From Acidimicrobiales bacterium (GTDB lineage: Bacteria > Actinomycetota > Acidimicrobiia > Acidimicrobiales > SZUA-35), in the NCBI GenBank assembly GCA_024644005.1, contig JAHELU010000013.1:1-39880 (forward strand): a stretch of 39,880 bases of DNA, read 5' to 3'. The notes under the pieces are model-generated. The model made no database searches and was not told the DNA's origin. It worked only from the letters and a program-made list of their open reading frames with translations. Shown here one piece after another: positions 32,083-38,595 of this stretch (positions are counted from its first letter, which is position 1; every line of letters starts with the position of its first letter). The position numbers and the translations under genes were made by a program.

Positions 32083-33074
32083 GTCGGGATGCTCCAGTCC
32101 CCGGTCCGCTTCGCCGCCGACCATCGATGGACCGGCCACATGTCCTGGTCCTCTCCCCACCACTCGATGCCGGCGTCGTCACCTCGGAGTCGCCAATGGA
32201 TGATGCTGTTCACGTCGATGAACGAGTGTCGGTTGACGATGATCCGGCTCACGGCCCGGCCGTCGGCCACGAGCGGCTCGCCGTCGTCGCCGACGGCCTC
32301 GATGCGGATCTCGTCGACCCAGCCGTTCTCCGGGTCCCGAACCACCGAGCGCTCACCACCGACCAGGCTCGCCGACCGGTCGCGGCGCGTCACGAATCCA
32401 TAGGCGATGCGATCGGTGCCGTCACGGGTGTTGGTCACCGCGAGGAAACCGGGGCCCCCCTCACCGGCCCCGGTCACGTACGCGGCCTGGCGGGGCCGAT
32501 CCTCCGGTCGCCGTCCCCAGGTCCGGTCCCGCATCGCCCAGCAGTCGATGTCGATCAGCTCGCCGTGCAGCTCGATCGAGCCGCTCACGTGGCCGATCTG
32601 GTCGAAGTGGGCAGCGTTGCCGAACGTCGAGCCGGTGGCCACCAGAGGCCGGGGGGCCATGACGGCCTCGAATCGCAGGTCGGCCCGGTAGCGGCCGGGA
32701 TCGTCGTAGCCGATGCGGTACGAGACGGTCGGCTCCTCGGCCACGATCGACACCCCTGTCGGCAACCTGACGTCCCGCAGGTCGGCGTCGGCCGGCAACT
32801 CGAGGGCCGAGTAGTTGGTGGAGTACGGCACCTCCCACGGCAGGTGGGCCCCGTCGTCCCAGACCCAGGCCCCACCGGCAACGGTTCCGATGTTGTGGCG
32901 GACCATCGTGTAGAACCACCCGCCGAGCTGGCGCTCGCTGTGGTGGAACGAGAACCAGGCCGTCTCGGTGAACCACCAGTCGTCGCCGGCCAGGTGGCCG
33001 TGGAACCGGTCGTCGTCCGCAGTGAACACCGGTGGCTGGTCGGGCAGTGCGGGCACCGACAGACCATAGACCAT
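32079..33074 (-). CDS. AttH/CrtC-like (DUF7064/DUF7065-type) lipocalin-fold protein, second copy
   Basis: A 331-residue soluble protein rich in Trp and Tyr strands. DDWWFTETAWFSFHHSERQL near residues 31-50 is the family start, and CWAMRDRTWG (RDRTWG at 182-187) is shared in position with the other AttH-like protein of this window. Functionally it is as uncertain: a lipocalin-like hydratase or binder for a hydrophobic ligand. ATG 33074 lacks a ribosome site; a GTG at 33056, preceded by TATGGT and 6 nt, could be a leaderless alternative 6 residues shorter. It heads the trio with the small helical protein and kinase, and diverges from an acyl-CoA ligase. Confidence 0.72.
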   Translation of the reverse strand: MVYGLSVPALPDQPPVFTADDDRFHGHLAGDDWWFTETAWFSFHHSERQLGGWFYTMVRHNIGTVAGGAWVWDDGAHLPWEVPYSTNYSALELPADADLRDVRLPTGVSIVAEEPTVSYRIGYDDPGRYRADLRFEAVMAPRPLVATGSTFGNAAHFDQIGHVSGSIELHGELIDIDCWAMRDRTWGRRPEDRPRQAAYVTGAGEGGPGFLAVTNTRDGTDRIAYGFVTRRDRSASLVGGERSVVRDPENGWVDEIRIEAVGDDGEPLVADGRAVSRIIVNRHSFIDVNSIIHWRLRGDDAGIEWWGEDQDMWPVHRWSAAKRTGDWSIPT

Positions 33075-33135
33075 CGGGTCTGCCCGGCACGAGGGGATCC
33101 GAGCGCAGGAGATGCGGGCCCCCGGCCGCCGTCAC

Positions 33136-33141
33136 TAGATT
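33136..33141 (+). promoter_or_regulatory. leaderless -10 box for the acyl-CoA ligase
   Basis: TAGATT fits TAnnnT and ends 8 nt before the ATG at 33150, so the transcript would begin at about the start codon. No ribosome site is visible before this gene. Confidence 0.5.
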
Positions 33142-33149
33142 CTGGGTCC

Positions 33150-34808
33150 ATGACCCCCGGTCGGCGAGTGGTTCCCGATGACCTCGTGGCCGCCTACCGC
33201 CGGAACGGGTGGTGGGGCGATGCCTCCCTGCTCGACGATTTCCTGGCCAGAGCCGAGGAACGGCCTGACCACACGGCCGTCGTCGGCTATCGCAAGGGGG
33301 TGGCGGAGCCGGAGCGGCACACCTACCGGGAGTTGGAGCTGGCCAGTCGCCGGTGCGCCGCCGCCCTGCTGGAGCTGGGGGTCGAGCCCGGCGAGGCGGT
33401 CTCGGTGCAGCTACCGAACGGCTGGCAGTTCGCAGCGCTGGTCTACGGGATCCTGCGGGTGGGGGCCGTCGTCAACCCACTGGTGCCGATCTTTCGTCAC
33501 CGCGAGCTCGAGTTCATCCTCGGCCGGACGGGGAGCCGAGTGCTGATCGTCCCCGAGGTGTTCTCCGGCCACGACCACGCGGCGATGGCCGTCGGGTTGC
33601 AGGACTCGGTGGAGACCCTGGACCACGTGGTGGTGGTCGGGGGGACGACCGACGCCCGTCGATCCGTCCTCGACTTCGATCGGTTCTTCGTCGGCCCGGA
33701 CCGGGAGGACGACCTCGGGCTCGACGACGAGCTGGCCCGCCGGCGACCGATGGCCGACGACCTGATCGAGATCCAGTTCACCTCCGGCACCACCGGTGAG
33801 CCGAAGGGCGTGCTCCACTCCCACAACACGGTCCGATCCGGGGCTCGGGCCATCGACGAGATCTACGGCCTCGGTCCGGCCGACGTCTGTTTCATGGCGT
33901 CCACCCTCGCCCACCAGACCGGATTCTGCTACGGCCTGCTCAAGCCGTTCTCGATGGGCATGACCGTCGTCTACCAGGACGTGTGGGACGTCGAACGGCT
34001 GCTCGACGCCATCGAGGCGGAGGGCATCGTGTGGACGGTCTCCGCCACCGCCTTCGCCATGGACATGGTGGCGGCCCAGCGCCGCCGGCCTCGCAACGTC
34101 GACTCGTTCCGGTACTTCATCTGTGGCGGGGCGCCGATCCCGCCCGTCGTCGTGGAGGACGCCGATGCCGTGCTGGGAGCGGAGCTGATCGCCGTGTGGG
34201 GCATGACCGAGAACATGATCGTGACCACCACCCGACCAGGCGACCCGGTCGGGCTCGTTTCGGACTCCGACGGCACCCCGGTGGACTGGATGGAGATCCG
34301 GGTGGTCGACGATGACGGCGTCGAGGTCGGGAGCACCGGTCACCTGCAGACCCGGGGTCCGAGCCAGGCCCTCGGCTACTTCCATCGTCAGGACCTGTAC
34401 GATGCGGCGACCCGGGACGGCGGCTGGTTCGACACCGGCGACGTGGCCAGGGTCAGGGCCGACGGCGGAATCCGGATCGTGGGCCGGACGAAGGACCTCA
34501 TCATCCGGGGCGGTGAGAACATCCCGGTGGCCGAGGTGGAAGACTTGCTGCTGCGGCACCCTGCGGTCACCGAGGTGGCGGTGGTGGGACTACCGGACGA
34601 GCGACTCGGTGAGCGGGCATGCGCGGTGATCACCTCACCGGCCACCGACCTGACACTCCAGGCGCTCACCGGATACCTCCACGAGGCTGGCATGGCCAGG
34701 CAGTTCTGGCCCGAACGGCTCGTGCTGATGGACGAGATGCCCCACACCCCTTCAGGCAAGATCCAGAAGTTCAAGCTGCGGGAGATGATCCACGCCGACC
34801 CGGGCTGA
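33150..34808 (+). CDS. acyl-CoA synthetase (AMP-forming), cyclohexanecarboxylate-CoA ligase-like
   Basis: A 552-residue ANL ligase. The phosphate loop is FTSGTTGEPKG (210-220), followed by WGMTENMIVTT, WFDTGD, GRTKDLIIRGGENIPVAEVE and the catalytic K537 in TPSGKIQK. The N-terminal part with YRRNGWWGD and the E-N-M-I variant of the T-E motif resemble the cyclohexanecarboxylate/short-chain acyl-CoA ligase branch. It probably activates a cyclic or branched acid; the exact substrate is unknown. The ATG at 33150 is fixed by conserved N-terminal residues and the -10 box just before it. It diverges from the AttH-like trio, and its 3' end overlaps the VWA gene by 38 nt on opposite strands. Confidence 0.92.
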   Translation: MTPGRRVVPDDLVAAYRRNGWWGDASLLDDFLARAEERPDHTAVVGYRKGVAEPERHTYRELELASRRCAAALLELGVEPGEAVSVQLPNGWQFAALVYGILRVGAVVNPLVPIFRHRELEFILGRTGSRVLIVPEVFSGHDHAAMAVGLQDSVETLDHVVVVGGTTDARRSVLDFDRFFVGPDREDDLGLDDELARRRPMADDLIEIQFTSGTTGEPKGVLHSHNTVRSGARAIDEIYGLGPADVCFMASTLAHQTGFCYGLLKPFSMGMTVVYQDVWDVERLLDAIEAEGIVWTVSATAFAMDMVAAQRRRPRNVDSFRYFICGGAPIPPVVVEDADAVLGAELIAVWGMTENMIVTTTRPGDPVGLVSDSDGTPVDWMEIRVVDDDGVEVGSTGHLQTRGPSQALGYFHRQDLYDAATRDGGWFDTGDVARVRADGGIRIVGRTKDLIIRGGENIPVAEVEDLLLRHPAVTEVAVVGLPDERLGERACAVITSPATDLTLQALTGYLHEAGMARQFWPERLVLMDEMPHTPSGKIQKFKLREMIHADPG

Positions 34809-36036
34809 GGAGCTGCCCCCGGGCGATGGCCGCGATGACCTCGTGCATCGCCAGCAGTGAGTGGCCGCTGAGGAGCTCATCGACATAGGGCAGGGCCGTG
34901 GCCATGCCGGCCACGACCGGCTCGTAGCCGACCGCCGCCGAGCGGGGGTTGACCCAGATCACCCGGTAGCTCAAGCGCTGCAGCCGAGCCATGCGCTTCG
35001 CCAGCTCTGTCGGAGGGTCGGTGTCCCAGCCGTCGCTGGCGATCACCACCGTTGCCCCTCTCACCGCATTGGACCAACGCGGGCTGGACAGGAGCTGGCC
35101 GATGCTGGCCGCGATTCGGGTCCCGCTGAACCGGTCGGCCACCTCGTCGGACAGGCGATCGATGGCGGCCTGGGGGTCGCGGTCCCGTAGCTGCACCGTC
35201 ACCCGGCGAAGGGAGGTGGCGAAGGTGAACACCTCGGCTCCCCCCACCGGGGCTCGCATCAGGGCTCGCATCAGGTGGAGGTAGATCCTCGTGAAGGACT
35301 CCATCGAGCCGCTCACGTCGGCCAGCATCACCACCGGCCTCGGCTGGAGCCGTTGGCGGTGGCGGACCAGTTTCACGATCTCGCCGGATGACCGGGCCGA
35401 CCGCATCGTGCGTCGGAAATCGATCGAGCCCAGCCGGGCCCGCTCCCGGCGGCGGCTGATCCGCAGCGCTTCGGTCATCGTCTGCTCCAGCCACTCCCCC
35501 ACCACCCTGAGCTGTTCAGGGCTCAACTGGTCGAAGGGCCTGTCGGCCAGTTCGGCCAGCGGGGACGGCAACAGCTCCGGCACCACGGTGTCGTCGGTGT
35601 CGTCGGTGTCGTCGGTGTCGGTGTCGTCGTCGGGATCGGTGTCGACGATGTCCGGTCTCGCTCTGGTGATGCGGGCCGCGATGGCGGCGAGCCCGTCGGT
35701 CGGGCCGGAGTGGCGCAGCACCGAGCCCTCGGTGGTGACCGTGGCCCGAGGTGTGTCCCGCTCCCAGGGGGCGATCGGCAGGCCCAGCCCACCGAACACG
35801 GCATCGAACAGCTCGTCGAACACGGCGAAGTCCCGCCGGTCGTTGATCAGCGTGGTCCTGGCCACCCAGTACAGGGTCGACACGTCGCTCGGGGGGCAAC
35901 AGGCCATGGCCGCGGCCAGCCGATTGGCCGCCGTCGGGCCCACCGTCACCCCGGCGTCCCGGAGCCGGACCAGCAGTGCCCCGGCGAAGACGGCGACGTC
36001 GACCGACCGGAACAGCGATGCACTCCGGTCGCTCAT
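34771..36036 (-). CDS. coxE: VWA-domain protein, CoxE-like
   Basis: A 421-residue CoxE-type protein with a von Willebrand factor A domain from about residue 232; the MIDAS motif is DVSGSM (240-245), with later Thr and Asp (SDGWDTD) as expected. An Asp/Thr run (131-150), encoded by a GAC/ACC microsatellite, forms an acidic linker. In CO dehydrogenase operons CoxE works with the MoxR ATPase CoxD in maturing the Mo-Cu active site. Here it is the last gene, 20 nt after the MoxR gene. The gene's 3' end overlaps the convergent ligase by 38 nt. Confidence 0.88.
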   Translation of the reverse strand: MSDRSASLFRSVDVAVFAGALLVRLRDAGVTVGPTAANRLAAAMACCPPSDVSTLYWVARTTLINDRRDFAVFDELFDAVFGGLGLPIAPWERDTPRATVTTEGSVLRHSGPTDGLAAIAARITRARPDIVDTDPDDDTDTDDTDDTDDTVVPELLPSPLAELADRPFDQLSPEQLRVVGEWLEQTMTEALRISRRRERARLGSIDFRRTMRSARSSGEIVKLVRHRQRLQPRPVVMLADVSGSMESFTRIYLHLMRALMRAPVGGAEVFTFATSLRRVTVQLRDRDPQAAIDRLSDEVADRFSGTRIAASIGQLLSSPRWSNAVRGATVVIASDGWDTDPPTELAKRMARLQRLSYRVIWVNPRSAAVGYEPVVAGMATALPYVDELLSGHSLLAMHEVIAAIARGQLLSPGRRGSSPAA

Positions 36037-36056
36037 CGCTGCCAGATCCGCCCGGC

Positions 36057-36953
36057 TCAGGCCGATTCCGCCGTCAGTGCCCCGCTCGCCAAGGCCTCGG
36101 TGACCGTCTCCAGGTCATCGGGGGTCTTGATCACCGAGCCGAGCGTCATACGGGTCCCTTCGGTGTCGACCGTGGTGATGCCGAGGGCGTGGAGCGCGCC
36201 GACCCAGTCGATGGCCTCGGCCACGCCCGGCGGCTTGTCCAGGTCGAGGGCCCGGACCCGGTGGACGAACGCGGTGGCCGCCGTGACGAGCGGCTCGGCC
36301 GACGTCGGCACGTTGCGCCGCACGATGTCAGCCGTGCGCTCGATGTCGGGAAAGTCGATCCAGTGGTAGAGGCAGCGCCGCTTGAGCGCATCGTGCAGCT
36401 CCCGGCTGCGGTTGGAGGTGAGGATCACGAGCGGCGGCTCGGCGGCCCGGAAGGTGCCGAGCTCGGGCACCGTCACCGACTGCTCCGCCAGGAACTCGAA
36501 CAGCAGCGCCTCGAACTGGTCGTCGGACCGATCGAGCTCGTCGACCAGCAGCACCGCCGGGCCCCGGTGGCGGACCGCCCGGAGCAGGGGCCGGTCGAGC
36601 AGGAACTCCTCGGTGAACAGGTCGGCCGCCTCCACCCGACGACCGGGACCGACGTCCACCGTCTCCGAGGCCCGGATCGTGAGCAGCTGGTGGGCGTAGT
36701 TCCACTCGTACAGCGCCTCCTCGGCGCTGATCCCCTCGTAGCACTGCAGCCGGATCAGCGGCGCCCCCATCGCATCGGCCATCGCCTTCGCCGCCGTGGT
36801 CTTGCCGACGCCCGGCTCGCCCTCCAGCAGGAGTGGCTGACCGATCGACATCGCGATGAAGAGCGCCGTGGCCAGGCCCTCGTCGACCAGGTAGCCGACC
36901 TCGTCGAGGGCCGAGGCGAGCGCTGCCCGGTCGGAGAAGGGCGGCTCGGTCAT
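36057..36953 (-). CDS. coxD: MoxR-family AAA ATPase, CoxD-like
   Basis: A 298-residue AAA+ ATPase. Walker A is GEPGVGKTT (45-53), Walker B is LLVDELD (135-141 region), followed by sensor 1 in LVILTSNRSRELHDALKRRC. This is the CoxD/MoxR architecture, a chaperone-like ATPase pairing with VWA proteins; CoxD is needed to load sulfur and copper into CO dehydrogenase. ATG 36953 overlaps the stop of the nucleotidyltransferase gene by 4 nt. The VWA partner follows after 20 nt. Confidence 0.92.
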   Translation of the reverse strand: MTEPPFSDRAALASALDEVGYLVDEGLATALFIAMSIGQPLLLEGEPGVGKTTAAKAMADAMGAPLIRLQCYEGISAEEALYEWNYAHQLLTIRASETVDVGPGRRVEAADLFTEEFLLDRPLLRAVRHRGPAVLLVDELDRSDDQFEALLFEFLAEQSVTVPELGTFRAAEPPLVILTSNRSRELHDALKRRCLYHWIDFPDIERTADIVRRNVPTSAEPLVTAATAFVHRVRALDLDKPPGVAEAIDWVGALHALGITTVDTEGTRMTLGSVIKTPDDLETVTEALASGALTAESA

Positions 36954-37555
36954 CGGGCGGTGCCCTCCGTCGCCTCGGTGGCCAGCAGCCGCCGGTAGTC
37001 ATCCCACGTGTCGACGTCGAGCGGGACCGGGCCCGGCCGAGCCACCTCGTCGACCGGGTACCGCCCGGACTCGAGGAGCTTCCAGACCGCCTTGTCCCCC
37101 TGCAACCCGGCCAGATCGGCGAACACCGAGCGGGCGAACCCGAAGGGATGACCCCGGCCGTCGTCGTACCGGCAGACGATGAGGGGCTGGTTGTCGAGCT
37201 GGTCGATGACGGCGCCGATGGTCTCGATGGTAACGCCCGGTTGGTCCCCCAGGAGCAGGACCAGCCCGTCCGCTCGCTCGTCGACCCGGTCGAGCGCGGC
37301 CACGATCGACGACGAGCAGCCGGTGGTGTAGGCGACGTTCTCGACGACGACGGCCGAACCGAAGTCGATGGCCTCGCGGACGGCCGGGGCGGCGCCGCCG
37401 ATGGCCACGATCACCTGGTCCAGGCGAGAGGACAGGGCCGTCTCCACGACGGCCTGGAGCAGCGGCCGGCCCCGGTAGTCGAGCAGCTGCTTCGGCTCAC
37501 CGAGCCGCGACGAGCTGCCGGCACCGAGCACCAGACCGGTGACGAACGACGTCAC
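36950..37555 (-). CDS. MocA/MobA-like molybdenum cofactor nucleotidyltransferase
   Basis: A 201-residue NTP transferase. The nucleotide loop is LVLGAGSSSRLGEPKQLLDY near the N-terminus, the metal-binding motif is LLLGDQPGV (about 99-107), and GRGHPFGF lies in the substrate half. This matches MocA-type CTP:molybdopterin cytidylyltransferases, which make the cytosine dinucleotide cofactor used by CO dehydrogenase. ATG 37555 overlaps the XdhC-like stop by 4 nt. The related ClbA/LpxD-type sugar transferases are less likely given this context. Confidence 0.88.
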   Translation of the reverse strand: MTSFVTGLVLGAGSSSRLGEPKQLLDYRGRPLLQAVVETALSSRLDQVIVAIGGAAPAVREAIDFGSAVVVENVAYTTGCSSSIVAALDRVDERADGLVLLLGDQPGVTIETIGAVIDQLDNQPLIVCRYDDGRGHPFGFARSVFADLAGLQGDKAVWKLLESGRYPVDEVARPGPVPLDVDTWDDYRRLLATEATEGTAR

Positions 37556-38442
37556 CGGTCAGCGCCGACTTCCTCGGCGTACCGGGTGCGACAGCCAGGA
37601 TTGCAGAACCAGTGGTCGACGCCGTCCACCACCAGGTGGGGGGTCTCGAGGGCGACGGTGACGGTCATGCCGCACACCGGGTCGACGGCCGTCGCCGGCG
37701 GGGCTGGCCCAGGGGTCGACGGGGCGGTCAGGCCCCGGGTCCGGATGGCCCGGACGACGTCGGCCAGGATGGACAGGGCGATCTCCTCTGCGGTGCGGGC
37801 CCCGATGTCGATCCCGACCGGGGTCTGGATCACCGCCCGCTCAGCCTCGGTCAGGTCCAGCTCGTCGAGCACCGCCGCTCCCCTGGTGGCGCTGGCCACC
37901 AGGCCGATGAATCCGACCCCGGCGTCGAGGCCGGCCCGGATCGACTCCGGCTCGTGCCGGCCGTGGCTGGAGATCAGCACCGCCGTGCAGCCCTGGACGT
38001 CCGGCACGCCGGCCGATCGGTCGACCCCGAACCCGAGCTGGCCGCCGATCACCTCCAGGGCCTCGGCAATCGGGGTGGTACCGACGACCGCCAGCCTGGG
38101 AGCCGGCAGCTTCGGCTCGAGGAACACCTCGATCGCCCCGCCGGACAGGCAGGGGTTGACCACGGTGCGGGCCCCCTCGCTCTCGGGGTACTGCTGATCG
38201 CCTTCGGGCAGGATCCGCAGCAGCAGCGCCTCGCCGGTCTCGAGCAGCGGCACGGCGGCGGCCCGTACCGAGCCCTCCGCGCACTGGCCGCCGATGAAGC
38301 CCTCGATCGTGCCGTCCGCCAGGACCACGGCGGCATCGCCCGGCCGGGCCGAGGTCGGGCACTGGGCCCGGACCACCGTGGCCAGTATGAAGGGGATCCC
38401 TTCGTCCGCCAGTTCGGCGGTCCGGGCGGCGCGACCGGTCAT
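37552..38442 (-). CDS. XdhC/CoxI-family maturation factor with C-terminal YHS domain
   Basis: A 296-residue protein. The XdhC/CoxI N-domain (about 1-100) has TSARPGDAAVVLADG and FIGGQCAEG with the conserved Cys that carries sulfur. The Rossmann-like C-domain (about 115-235) has RLAVVGTTPIAEAL and TPVGIDIGARTAEEIALSIL. Residues 254-296 form a YHS domain, DPVCGMTV and WFCNPGC, with Cys257, Cys280 and Cys284 able to bind a metal. XdhC proteins bind and sulfurate the Mo cofactor for the large subunit. The fused YHS domain is less usual. ATG 38442 overlaps the stop of the 50-residue repeat peptide by 4 nt (ATGA). Confidence 0.9.
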   Translation of the reverse strand: MTGRAARTAELADEGIPFILATVVRAQCPTSARPGDAAVVLADGTIEGFIGGQCAEGSVRAAAVPLLETGEALLLRILPEGDQQYPESEGARTVVNPCLSGGAIEVFLEPKLPAPRLAVVGTTPIAEALEVIGGQLGFGVDRSAGVPDVQGCTAVLISSHGRHEPESIRAGLDAGVGFIGLVASATRGAAVLDELDLTEAERAVIQTPVGIDIGARTAEEIALSILADVVRAIRTRGLTAPSTPGPAPPATAVDPVCGMTVTVALETPHLVVDGVDHWFCNPGCRTRYAEEVGADR

Positions 38443-38591
38443 GCGGACTGCCCCATCGCAGCCATCCCGGCGATCCCGGCCATCCCGGCGATCCCGGCCA
38501 TCCCGGCGATCCCGGCCATCCCGGCCATCTCGGCCATCCCGGCGATCCCAGCCATCCCGGCGATCCCAACCATCCCGGCCATCTCGGCCAT
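38439..38591 (-). CDS. 50-residue Met/Ala/Gly repeat micropeptide in CO dehydrogenase operon
   Basis: Translation from ATG 38591 gives 50 residues made of three-residue units: MAE, MAG, MVG, then alternating IAG and MAG, ending MAAMGQSA. Gly recurs every third residue over about 36 residues and there are 11 Met. It begins 4 nt after the stop of the large subunit gene and ends in an ATGA overlap with the XdhC gene, exactly as a real operon member would. No known family is recognised. The alternative is a non-coding 9/18-bp minisatellite that by chance keeps frame and stop; no clear ribosome site is visible. Confidence 0.5.
   Translation of the reverse strand: MAEMAGMVGIAGMAGIAGMAEMAGMAGIAGMAGIAGMAGIAGMAAMGQSA
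38452..38591. repeat. 9-bp (18-bp) minisatellite
   Basis: On the plus strand ATCCCGGCG and ATCCCGGCC (with variants ATCTCGGCC, ATCCCAGCC and ATCCCAACC) run head to tail for about 14 units, alternating to give an 18-bp period. All observed variants keep the 3-nt frame of the minus-strand micropeptide. Confidence 0.85.
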
Positions 38592-38595
38592 GGCG

